From: Candidatus Delongbacteria bacterium
GTDB taxonomy: Bacteria > JAGOEH01
Assembly: GCA_017997825.1 (NCBI GenBank)
Contig: JAGOEH010000052.1
Span: 1 to 18,114, forward strand
Length of the DNA: 18,114 nucleotides
Reading direction: 5' to 3'
Of this stretch, positions 1-6,904 are shown piece after piece (the first letter of the stretch is position 1; the number at the start of each line of letters is the position of its first letter). Both the position numbers and the translations under genes were made by a program. The notes below the pieces were generated by a model. The model ran no database searches. It had not been told where the DNA came from and saw only the letters and a program-made list of their open reading frames with translations.

Positions 1-1
1 C

Positions 2-2227
2 CCCTACCCCGCCAACTTCAATCCTTTTTTACAGGGAACGGCCCGGTACTGTCTCAGTGATACTACAGCCGCTATCTTCGCCGAATGGATTCCCACCATC
101 CCCCGTGACGGTGATTACGCGGTATATATTTCGTATCAGCATTCATCCCAAAATGTGGATGATGCACATTATACGGTCCACCATACCGGGGGACAAACCC
201 GCTTTTCGATCAATCAACAAATGGGCGGAAACACGTGGATCTATTTGGGAAAATTCAAATTCAAAGCCGGGCGGAATCCCTCGATCGGAAAGGTCAGCCT
301 GAGCAATCTCAGCCGAACCCCCGGCCGGATAGTCAGTGCCGATGCCGTCCGCTTTGGCGGAGGAATGGGTACTATTATCAGGGGCGATTCGGTCAGCGGA
401 TACCCCCGCTTTGCCGAGGGTGCCCGGTATTATCTACAGTATGCCGGTATGCCCGATACTCTGATTTATAATCTTAACCGGAACCGTAATGATTATAATG
501 ATGATTACCAAAGCCGGCCGGAATGGGTTAACTATATGAAGGGTAATCCTTTTGGCCCCAATGTAAATCGATCGGTTCCAGGTCTGAGTGTTCCGATCGA
601 CCTCAGCCTGGCCTTTCACACCGATGCCGGAATCGATACCAGCGACAATACGATCGGTACCCTGATGATCTATTCTGTGGAGGATTATACCAAACAGCTC
701 CGATTCCCCGACGGTATGTCCCGAATGGTCAACCGTGATCTGGGAGATTTGATTCAAACCCAGATTGTCCAGGACATCCAAACATTGTATGATGCAAACT
801 GGCAGCGGCGGCAACTGATGAACGCCGGATACAGTGAGGCATCCCGTCCCAATGTCCCGGCCTGTTTGTTGGAATTGCTGTCCCACCAAAACTTTCGGGA
901 TATGCAGTTGGCTCTCAATCCGCGCTTCCAATTCGATGTCGCCCGATCCATTTATAAAGGCATGCTGAGATTCTTGAGCTTCCAGGCTCAACGGAATTAT
1001 GTGGTCCAGCCCCTGCCGATATCCCATCTGTACTCCTTTTTCAGTGGTCCCGGTCAGGTTACCCTGCGCTGGAGTCCGGTCACCGACCCCTTGGAGCCGA
1101 CGGCTATTCCCGATCGTTACGTTGTCTATGTTCAGCAGGGATTGAAAGCCGGATTCGATAATGGAACCGTGGTTCATCAACCCGAGATTGTCGTTCGGAA
1201 TCTGGTTCCCGGGATGATTTACAGTTTTAAGATTACCGCCCTGAATGAGGGCGGGGAAAGCTTTCCCTCCGAAATCATTTCGGTCTGTCGACAATCGGAC
1301 TCCCGTTCTCCCATTCTGATTGTCAACGGCTTCGACCGGGTGGAAGCTCCTTATGCTCTCTCCGCTCCCGGAATCAAAGGGTTCTGGGAATTACAGGATC
1401 CCGGTGTTCCCGATCACGTTATGATGAACTATGTCGGCACTCAGTATGACTTCAATCCTTCCTCCCCTTTCAAAAACAATGATGCCCCGGGGCATGGAGC
1501 CAGCCAGAGCGGGAATGAAATCAGGATTGTGGCCGGAAATACCTTCGATTTCGGACGGATCCATGGTCAGGCCATTCAACAAGCCGGCTGCTCGTTTGTC
1601 GGCTGCAGCGATGAAGCCCTCATGGATGGAAAGATTGATCCGAAACCCTATGCCATCATGGATCTGATTTTGGGATTGGAGAAAGAGTGCCAACGCCCGG
1701 AATCATCAAAATCGGCTCAGGTCTATACCGCCATTAACGCCAACTATCAGGTTTTCCCTCCTAAAATGCAACAAGCGATTCGATCCTTTCTGGAAGATAA
1801 AAAAGGACTCATGGTATCAGGGGCCTTTATCGGTTCCGATCTGTGGAAAAACAATTCCCCAGCGGATATCAAGTTTTCAAAAGAAGTACTTAAAATGGAA
1901 TGGATTACGCATCATGCCGCTGTTTGTGGGGAGGCGGTGTCGGTGGATTCGGCCTTTTATCCGACCCGGAATCCGATCCGGTTCAACACCACATTCTGTG
2001 ACAGCCTGTATGCCGTTAAATCCCCGGACGCCATTCAGCCGGTCAACGGAGGGAAAATCATTCTGCGCTATGGTGAAAACCAATTCAGCGCCGGTATTGC
2101 TTATCGAGGCTCTTATGCCACGGTTTTACTGGGATTTCCCTTTGAAAGCATCCTGGATGCCGAAACCCGTCGCCGGCTGATGGAAGCCGTCATCAACCAT
2201 CTGTCCGGTAGCGAAACTCAGCCTTAA
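2..2227 (+). CDS. N-acetylmuramoyl-L-alanine amidase / golvesin-domain ('xanthan lyase' family) secreted protein, 5'-truncated
   Basis: The frame is open from base 2 with no start, so the window holds the last 741 residues; an internal GTG at 155 is not the start. In order, I see a golvesin C-terminal-like domain (visible residues about 20-115, with the family sequence QQMGGNTWIYLGKFKFKAG). The C-terminal half of a zinc amidase (Amidase_3) follows at about 120-335, with metal-ligand His206 in AFHTDAG and catalytic-type Glu291 in LLELLSHQN. Then come a fibronectin type III domain (about 340-430, ending in a typical NEGGES turn) and a roughly 300-residue C-terminal domain found in Bacteroidota proteins annotated as xanthan lyase. 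The golvesin domain appears inserted inside the amidase fold, so the first zinc ligands should lie upstream of the window. Family knowledge suggests a secreted peptidoglycan or glycan hydrolase; the 'xanthan lyase' name is not supported by any lyase motif here. The stop overlaps the convergent neighbour by 4 bases. Confidence 0.85.
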   Translation, partial: PYPANFNPFLQGTARYCLSDTTAAIFAEWIPTIPRDGDYAVYISYQHSSQNVDDAHYTVHHTGGQTRFSINQQMGGNTWIYLGKFKFKAGRNPSIGKVSLSNLSRTPGRIVSADAVRFGGGMGTIIRGDSVSGYPRFAEGARYYLQYAGMPDTLIYNLNRNRNDYNDDYQSRPEWVNYMKGNPFGPNVNRSVPGLSVPIDLSLAFHTDAGIDTSDNTIGTLMIYSVEDYTKQLRFPDGMSRMVNRDLGDLIQTQIVQDIQTLYDANWQRRQLMNAGYSEASRPNVPACLLELLSHQNFRDMQLALNPRFQFDVARSIYKGMLRFLSFQAQRNYVVQPLPISHLYSFFSGPGQVTLRWSPVTDPLEPTAIPDRYVVYVQQGLKAGFDNGTVVHQPEIVVRNLVPGMIYSFKITALNEGGESFPSEIISVCRQSDSRSPILIVNGFDRVEAPYALSAPGIKGFWELQDPGVPDHVMMNYVGTQYDFNPSSPFKNNDAPGHGASQSGNEIRIVAGNTFDFGRIHGQAIQQAGCSFVGCSDEALMDGKIDPKPYAIMDLILGLEKECQRPESSKSAQVYTAINANYQVFPPKMQQAIRSFLEDKKGLMVSGAFIGSDLWKNNSPADIKFSKEVLKMEWITHHAAVCGEAVSVDSAFYPTRNPIRFNTTFCDSLYAVKSPDAIQPVNGGKIILRYGENQFSAGIAYRGSYATVLLGFPFESILDAETRRRLMEAVINHLSGSETQP

Positions 2228-3849
2228 CCGAACAGAATATGGCAGATAAAAACAGCGGTCAGAATTCCGGCCGCTTCCGAAATCAATCCGGTCCAAAGCG
2301 AATGGCGGATATTCTTGATATTGACTACACCATAATACAGCGCCAGGATATAAAAGGTGGTTTCCGAACTGCCGTAAAATGCGGAAGCCATTAGGCCGAT
2401 AAATGAATCGGGACCATGAACGCTGATCAATTCCGTCATGATTCCAATCGAACCGCTGCCTGACAGGGGACGCATCAAGGCCATCGGCAGGACCTCGGAG
2501 GGCATTCCGATCAGATTGGTCAAAGGCCTAAGAACTTTGCTCAGCAAATCCATGCATCCGCTGGCTCTGAAAACCGCTATTGCCACCAGCATGGCAACCA
2601 GATAAGGAATAATGCGGACCGCCACATCAAATCCCTCTTTGGCGCCCTCAATCACCATATCATAGATTTTAACCTTCTTGAGGTAACCGTAAATCAGAAA
2701 AACAGCAAAAATAAGCGGAATCGCCAATACCGAAATCAAACTAAATACCGTCTTGATTCCTTCAATTCCGATCAGCATGTGCAGCAGGAACAATCCGCCA
2801 TACAGCAAAATAAAAAAAGGTAGAATATACAGGGCCAGCTTAGTGAGCGGGACCATCGGGGGATTAGTCGGATCCCGAAAGGCCGGAATGCGTTCCAGAA
2901 TCTTGGCACAACTGATCCCGACCAGCGTAGCCATACTGGCGGCAATAAAGGAAGCCATAATAATGATAGTCGGATTCTGAGAACCCATCGCCGCCCGAAT
3001 CGCTATCACCTGAGTCGGAATCATCGTCAATCCGGCTGTATTGATGGCTAAAAAGGTAATCATGGGATTGGTGGCTGTGCCCGGATGCGGATTGACCTTC
3101 TCCAACTCATTCATGGCCTTCAATCCAAACGGGGTGGCGGCATTCCCAAGCCCCAACACATTGGCCGATATATTCATCACAATATGTCCAACCGCCGGAT
3201 GATCGGGGGGTAATTCCGGAAACAACAATTTGACCGCCGGCCTGACAAACCTGGCAATCAGGTTGATCAATCCCGCTTCCTGGGCCACCCGCATAATCCC
3301 CAGCCAGATAGCCATAATTCCGATCAGACCGATGGCAATCATCACAGCGGTATCGGCCATCTCCAATAATCGATCCACCACCAGACGCATCTTTACAAAG
3401 TAAATATCCTGAAAAGACAGTTTGACCGACCATTCCGCCTGCCCATCCGATAATCGATTCATTGTAATCCGGCCAATCATATACTGAGATTCCTTGGATT
3501 GAGTCTCGGCAATGCTCTTCCAGCGGGCCGGCATCAGCGGATGCTTCTTCAGAATATAGATACTCCCCTCGGCCGTTCCCGGCTTTGCCAGAGTATAAGC
3601 CGGCAATTCAATACTCGGGGTGCTGATCTCCGATTCTGTCCGATAGAAGGAATGATAATAGGACTGAGAAACCCGAATTACTCCGTTCCGTTTCTCCATC
3701 CCCTGTTCCAGCGTTGAATCACTTCCGATAAACGATGCTTCAAAGGGAACCCGATTCTTGTACCGATTGGATCCGACATCCCATACATCCAATCCTATTG
3801 CTACCATTATGCTTCCAACTACCATCCAAAACCAGACCTTATTCAGCAT
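2224..3849 (-). CDS. Fused SpmA-SpmB nucleoside-recognition (Gate) domain membrane protein
   Basis: This is a 541-residue inner-membrane protein. I chose the ATG at 3849 because a strong ribosome site (GGAGGT, 3851-3856) lies 5 bases upstream; an ATG at 3912 would add 21 charged residues with no such site. One transmembrane segment (residues 2-20) leads into a roughly 130-residue hydrophilic, probably periplasmic region. A SpmA-like Gate domain follows (signature ISANVLGLGNAATPFGLKAM near 225-244), then a SpmB-like Gate domain (MRPLSGSGSIGIMTELI near 458-474, and AFYGSSETTFYILALYYG). SpmA and SpmB are separate spore-core dehydration proteins in Bacillus, but fused forms are common in non-sporulating bacteria, where the transported substrate is unknown; sporulation should not be inferred. 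The periplasmic insert between the first helix and the SpmA core makes this longer than the roughly 410-residue fusions I know. Its long 5' leader is described separately. Confidence 0.88.
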   Translation of the reverse strand: MLNKVWFWMVVGSIMVAIGLDVWDVGSNRYKNRVPFEASFIGSDSTLEQGMEKRNGVIRVSQSYYHSFYRTESEISTPSIELPAYTLAKPGTAEGSIYILKKHPLMPARWKSIAETQSKESQYMIGRITMNRLSDGQAEWSVKLSFQDIYFVKMRLVVDRLLEMADTAVMIAIGLIGIMAIWLGIMRVAQEAGLINLIARFVRPAVKLLFPELPPDHPAVGHIVMNISANVLGLGNAATPFGLKAMNELEKVNPHPGTATNPMITFLAINTAGLTMIPTQVIAIRAAMGSQNPTIIIMASFIAASMATLVGISCAKILERIPAFRDPTNPPMVPLTKLALYILPFFILLYGGLFLLHMLIGIEGIKTVFSLISVLAIPLIFAVFLIYGYLKKVKIYDMVIEGAKEGFDVAVRIIPYLVAMLVAIAVFRASGCMDLLSKVLRPLTNLIGMPSEVLPMALMRPLSGSGSIGIMTELISVHGPDSFIGLMASAFYGSSETTFYILALYYGVVNIKNIRHSLWTGLISEAAGILTAVFICHILFG

Positions 3850-4043
3850 GAATGACCTCCATTTGGGGATAAATGTTGATTCCTTACGCCAACGATCACA
3901 TCTGAACCTCAACCTCTCGTAGTTTAACCCCTTCCATCACAAGGATCATCCCTCCCCCTTGTCTCTATTCCGGGGGTGATCATCCCTTCCCAGGTCCTTC
4001 CTGACAAATCCTTTCATCGATCGAGAGGCATTCACTCCAAATT
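3850..4043 (-). promoter_or_regulatory. Candidate structured 5' leader RNA of the SpmA-SpmB gene
   Basis: The intergenic stretch between the divergent promoters and the SpmA-SpmB start would be transcribed as a leader of about 190 nt. Read on the minus strand, CCUCUCG (4028-4022) is perfectly complementary to CGAGAGG (3919-3913), closing a domain of about 115 nt. Inside lie three short hairpins: CAGG/CCUG, GGG/CCC around AUGAUCA, and ACAAGG/CCUUGU (3962-3957 with 3944-3939). A near-duplicated motif, GATCATCCCT on the plus strand, occurs at 3944-3953 and 3978-3987. Just before the ribosome site, CAUUU and AAAUG can pair around an AUCCCC loop, next to GGAGG. I do not recognise any known riboswitch class. 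The pairings are read by eye and not tested for conservation. Confidence 0.3.
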
Positions 4044-4049
4044 TGAACC

Positions 4050-4077
4050 AATATATACCTTCCTTTGAAAATATCAA
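4050..4077 (-). promoter_or_regulatory. Putative sigma-70-type promoter for the SpmA-SpmB gene
   Basis: On the minus strand, TTGATA (4077-4072, 5/6 match to consensus) is followed after 16 bases by TATATT (4055-4050, 5/6 match). This predicts a start near 4043 and a leader of about 190 nt. It diverges from the TetR-gene promoter, and the two -35 boxes are about 39 bases apart. If the organism uses a Bacteroidota-type primary sigma factor, the consensus may differ. Confidence 0.4.
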
Positions 4078-4116
4078 GCTGAATTTAGTCAATCCATCAA
4101 AATTTAAAAAAAGGAC

Positions 4117-4145
4117 TTGACATCCATCCATAAAATCATTACTAT
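4117..4145 (+). promoter_or_regulatory. Putative promoter of the TetR/export operon
   Basis: A perfect TTGACA (4117-4122) is followed after exactly 17 bases by TACTAT (4140-4145, 4/6 match to TATAAT). The predicted start is near 4152, about 50 bases before the regulator's ATG. The -10 box overlaps a small dyad, ATAG-AAA-CTAT (4144-4154), and lies immediately upstream of the operator-like palindrome. Confidence 0.55.
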
Positions 4146-4155
4146 AGAAACTATG

Positions 4156-4172
4156 GAAACAAATTTCGTTTC
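4156..4172 (+). promoter_or_regulatory. Putative TetR-family operator (17-bp near-perfect palindrome)
   Basis: GAAACAAATTTCGTTTC is a 17-bp inverted repeat centred on one base, with arms GAAAC/GTTTC and a single mismatched pair inside. A further GAAAC half-site sits at 4147-4151. The site covers roughly +4 to +20 of the predicted transcript, where a bound repressor would block initiation. Its size suits a TetR-family dimer, and it directly precedes a TetR gene, so autorepression is the natural inference. Confidence 0.5.
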
Positions 4173-4204
4173 TTTGGTTTATATCCCTTATTCAGGAGAC
4201 CATC

Positions 4205-4939
4205 ATGATTGACCGTCAGCATCGTTACCACCAAATTTTAGAGTATGCCGGCAAGCTATTTTTTGCCGAAGGATTCAATAGAATAACCATCGATGAACTA
4301 TGTTCCGATTTGGGTATCAGTAAAAAAACGTTTTATCAGTTATTCCCTTCCAAAGAGGAATTAGTGAGAAGCGTAATCCGGGATAAACAGAACCGGATCA
4401 AAGACGAAATCGAAGCCATTATGGCAAACCCACCGGGAAGCCAGCTCAAGCTGTTTCGACAGATCATCAGCATTATTTTGGGCAACTTATCGGTCATCAG
4501 CCGCAAGTTCCTCAATGATCTTCAGAAATATACCCCGCATATCTGGATCGAGGTTGATCAATTCCGGCGTAAGTTCGTTTTTACTCATATTGAGAAGATT
4601 TTTCATCAAGGTTTTCAACTGGGTTTATTTCGAAAGGATTGGAATGAGGATCTGGTGATTTATTTTTACCTGAATGCCATTCTTGGATTCATCACTCCCG
4701 AGATGTTGTCCCAAACGAACTTTCCTTTGACCGTAATTATCGAAACCATTAACCAGGTTATGCTGGAGGGATTGTTGACTGAAGAGGGGAAGCGGATATT
4801 TTATGAAATAAAAGCCGGATCTGATGGATATGGCATGAAGCATTCGGAGGAAAAAAGTGAAGAAAAAGTGGTTGATCGTGATAGTCATCACCGCAATCAT
4901 GCTGGTATTGATGGAAATCTGGATAGAACGGGAAATTGA
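4205..4939 (+). CDS. TetR/AcrR-family transcriptional regulator of the export operon
   Basis: This 244-residue regulator starts at ATG 4205, 5 bases after AGGAGA (4194-4199). The N-terminal helix-turn-helix spans residues 28-47, and GISKKTFYQLFPSKEEL is the family's recognition helix and following segment. Residues about 60-205 form the variable helical ligand-binding and dimer domain, with the FLNDLQKYTPHIW pattern seen in regulators beside YbhG/YbhF-type exporters. As first gene of the operon it probably represses its own promoter and the exporter until a substrate binds. It resembles E. coli CecR (YbiH), which sits beside ybhGFSR, but the ligand cannot be read from sequence. The last 27 residues or so are low-complexity and hydrophilic; their codons are shared, in another frame, with a small membrane-protein ORF starting at 4857, so this tail probably lies outside the conserved fold. 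Confidence 0.88.
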   Translation: MIDRQHRYHQILEYAGKLFFAEGFNRITIDELCSDLGISKKTFYQLFPSKEELVRSVIRDKQNRIKDEIEAIMANPPGSQLKLFRQIISIILGNLSVISRKFLNDLQKYTPHIWIEVDQFRRKFVFTHIEKIFHQGFQLGLFRKDWNEDLVIYFYLNAILGFITPEMLSQTNFPLTVIIETINQVMLEGLLTEEGKRIFYEIKAGSDGYGMKHSEEKSEEKVVDRDSHHRNHAGIDGNLDRTGN

Positions 4940-4964
4940 TCGTGAATTATCTGAAACGCCATAA
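4857..4964 (+). CDS. Small single-pass membrane protein (35 aa), overlapping the TetR gene
   Basis: A GTG-started ORF encodes 35 residues: a positively charged start (three lysines), one hydrophobic helix of about 18 residues (residues 5-23, rich in Ile, Val, Leu and Met), and a charged tail EREIDRELSETP. A strong ribosome site, GGAGG (4846-4850), lies 6 bases before the GTG. The stop TAA (4962-4964) merges with the AAGGAG ribosome site of the following adaptor gene, 9 bases before its ATG. It overlaps the 3' end of the TetR gene by 83 bases in a different frame. Predicted topology is N-terminus inside. I do not recognise a family. It may be an accessory subunit of the exporter, a translational coupler, or a relic of a longer membrane anchor. 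Confidence 0.5.
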   Translation: MKKKWLIVIVITAIMLVLMEIWIEREIDRELSETP

Positions 4965-4973
4965 GGAGAAACT

Positions 4974-5945
4974 ATGAAAACGATTGGATTAGCCGGTATT
5001 GCCATGATAATGCTCATCATGGCTTGCACGGGAAATCGTTCCGTGGATCAGATCAGCGCCTCCGGAACGATTGAGGCGACGGAGGTAAGGGTTTGTTCGA
5101 AGGTGAATGGGGAGTTGATCCGGGTTGTCCGGGATGAAGGCAGTGAGGTCATGCCGGGTGATACGATTGCCGTGATTGATCACAGTATGTTTGATATTCA
5201 GATGGAACAGGCCCAGGCCGTCTATCGATTGGCTGAAGCCCAGTATGAATTGGTACTCAAGGGTGCGCGTCATGAGGATTTGAATTTGGGGGGGGAGCTA
5301 TTGAAACAAGCTGAGGCCAATTTGGAGATCGCCCGTAAAGATTTTGAACGGATTCAAGCCCTGTTTGACAGTCAGAGTGTAACATCCAAAATGAGGGATG
5401 ATGCGGAAGCCCGCTATAAAATTGTTTTATCCCAGTATGAATCGGCGCGGCAATCCTTGCAGAAACTGAGGAATCTGGCCAGGCCGGAGGAGATCAGATC
5501 GGCCAAGGCTCGTCTTGATCAAGCCGCTGCCGCTGTCAGCCTGATTGCCAAAGGTATCCGTGACTGCCATGTGGTAGCGACTCAAGCCGGTTTGATCTCG
5601 CAGCGTCCCTTTGAAGTCGGAGAGCTGATCACTCTGGGGGCTCCCATCGCCGTCATCACCCATTATAATCCCTTGGACCTGCTGATCTATGTCAATGCCA
5701 TTGAACTGGGGTATATCAAACTGGGACAGGCCGCCGAGGTTTCCATCGACAGCTATCCCAACCGGATCTTTCCGGGGCGGGTCGTCTATATCGCTTCTGA
5801 AGCTGAATTCACTCCTAAAAACGTCCAGACCCAGGATGACCGGGTCAAACTGGTTTACAAAATTAAGATCAAGGTCGAAAACCCGGAAGGATTTCTTAAA
5901 TCGGGCATGCTGGCCGACGCAAAAATCCTGATCCATGGTCGATGA
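4974..5945 (+). CDS. HlyD/YbhG-type periplasmic adaptor (membrane fusion) lipoprotein
   Basis: This 323-residue adaptor joins inner-membrane transporter to outer-membrane channel. AAGGAG (4963-4968) precedes the ATG by 5 bases. The N-terminus is a hydrophobic signal ending in IMAC, a plausible lipobox with Cys18 as the lipidated residue, so the protein is probably anchored by lipid. Residues 30-68 are the first half of the biotinyl-lipoyl barrel (EVMPGDTIAVID). Residues about 72-185 form an alpha-helical coiled-coil hairpin (KGARHEDL and ARPEEIRSAKARLDQA are typical of the YbhG/HlyD group). After that come the second lipoyl half and a beta-barrel domain with EAEFTPKNVQTQDDRVKLVY, a signature stretch of YbhG-like proteins. 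The stop overlaps the next start as ATGA. Confidence 0.93.
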   Translation: MKTIGLAGIAMIMLIMACTGNRSVDQISASGTIEATEVRVCSKVNGELIRVVRDEGSEVMPGDTIAVIDHSMFDIQMEQAQAVYRLAEAQYELVLKGARHEDLNLGGELLKQAEANLEIARKDFERIQALFDSQSVTSKMRDDAEARYKIVLSQYESARQSLQKLRNLARPEEIRSAKARLDQAAAAVSLIAKGIRDCHVVATQAGLISQRPFEVGELITLGAPIAVITHYNPLDLLIYVNAIELGYIKLGQAAEVSIDSYPNRIFPGRVVYIASEAEFTPKNVQTQDDRVKLVYKIKIKVENPEGFLKSGMLADAKILIHGR

Positions 5946-6904
5946 ATATGGAATCCGTTATTGTTGAAACCCGGGAATTATGCCGGAATTTCGGAGATAT
6001 CATCGCTGTCGATCGATTGGATTTGGCCATTCATCCGGGTGAGATGTTCGGTCTGGTGGGACCGGATGGGGCCGGAAAAACCACTACTATCCGCATGATG
6101 TGCGGGATTGTGTCACCATCCTCCGGCCAAATCCGGGTGATGGGAACAAGCGATCCTCGTCGGATCAAACCCCATATCGGCTACCTGTCACAAAAATTCA
6201 GTCTGTATGGGGATCTGACAGTCGATGAGAATATCCGTTTTTTTGCCGAAATCCATCAGGTCAGCCATTTCCAGCAACGTCGAGATGAATTGCTGGAGTT
6301 TACCCGATTGACGCCCTATCGAACCCGGTTGGCGGATCGATTGTCCGGGGGGATGAAACAAAAGCTGGCCTTAGCCTGTACCCTGATCCATACCCCTCAA
6401 ATCATCTTTCTGGATGAACCGACTACCGGTGTCGATCCGGTTTCACGCCGGGATTTCTGGAAGATTCTGTCCAATCTGACCAAGACCGGAATCACCATCA
6501 TCATGACTACTCCCTATTTGGATGAAGCGGAACGATGTCATCGGGTCTGCCTGATGCACCAGGCTCATAATCTGATTACCGATACACCGCAGGCGATCAA
6601 ACAAACCATTCCCGGTGGAATGGTCGAGGTAATTTGCCGTCCGGTCCGAAACGCCTTGATGATTCTAAAATCTCACCCTTTGGTCCGCGATATTCAGCCT
6701 TTCGGGGATCGGATCAATATTCTGATATCAGATCCGACTCACGATCTGCCGGAATTGATCCGAGTTTTGGAATCCAATCGGATTCAAATCTTGAATCAAC
6801 GTTTAATTCCTCCCTCATTGGAAAGTGCTTTTATCTGGCTGATCAATCACCACCGGAATGATAATCAGGATTCCACTCACCCTTCATCAATGAGGTTATC
6901 ATGA
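5942..6904 (+). CDS. ABC exporter ATP-binding subunit 1 (YbhF N-half-like; H-loop His replaced by Pro)
   Basis: This is a 320-residue cytoplasmic ATPase of the ABC-2 exporter class. Walker A is GPDGAGKTT (residues 40-48), the Q-loop Gln is 84, the signature is a canonical LSGGMKQK (134-141), and Walker B is IIFLDEP with catalytic Glu159. The switch (H-loop) position, normally His, is Pro191 in MTTPYLDEAE. About 95 further C-terminal residues form the small regulatory-like domain usual in drug-export ATPases. The start ATG overlaps the adaptor's stop by 4 bases and has no strong ribosome site, implying translational coupling. It is homologous to the first half of E. coli YbhF, which carries both ATPases in one chain. 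I infer it forms a heterodimer with the second ATPase of this operon. Confidence 0.92.
   Translation: MNMESVIVETRELCRNFGDIIAVDRLDLAIHPGEMFGLVGPDGAGKTTTIRMMCGIVSPSSGQIRVMGTSDPRRIKPHIGYLSQKFSLYGDLTVDENIRFFAEIHQVSHFQQRRDELLEFTRLTPYRTRLADRLSGGMKQKLALACTLIHTPQIIFLDEPTTGVDPVSRRDFWKILSNLTKTGITIIMTTPYLDEAERCHRVCLMHQAHNLITDTPQAIKQTIPGGMVEVICRPVRNALMILKSHPLVRDIQPFGDRINILISDPTHDLPELIRVLESNRIQILNQRLIPPSLESAFIWLINHHRNDNQDSTHPSSMRLS

Noticed and set aside
434-1294. A 286-codon open frame on the minus strand within the amidase/golvesin gene
   Set aside because: It lies wholly opposite a well-matched family protein and shows no domain, no convincing ribosome site and low-complexity translation; it reflects base composition.
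2224-3849. SpmA-SpmB as evidence of a spore former
   Set aside because: Fused Gate-domain proteins of this kind are common in bacteria that do not sporulate, and no other sporulation gene is present.
3850-3912. Start of the SpmA-SpmB gene at 3912
   Set aside because: The extra 21 residues are charged and unlike the family, and the strong GGAGGT site serves the ATG at 3849.
3946-4131. A 61-codon minus-strand ORF in the divergent intergenic region
   Set aside because: It runs through both predicted promoter boxes, has no ribosome site and has no recognisable protein features.
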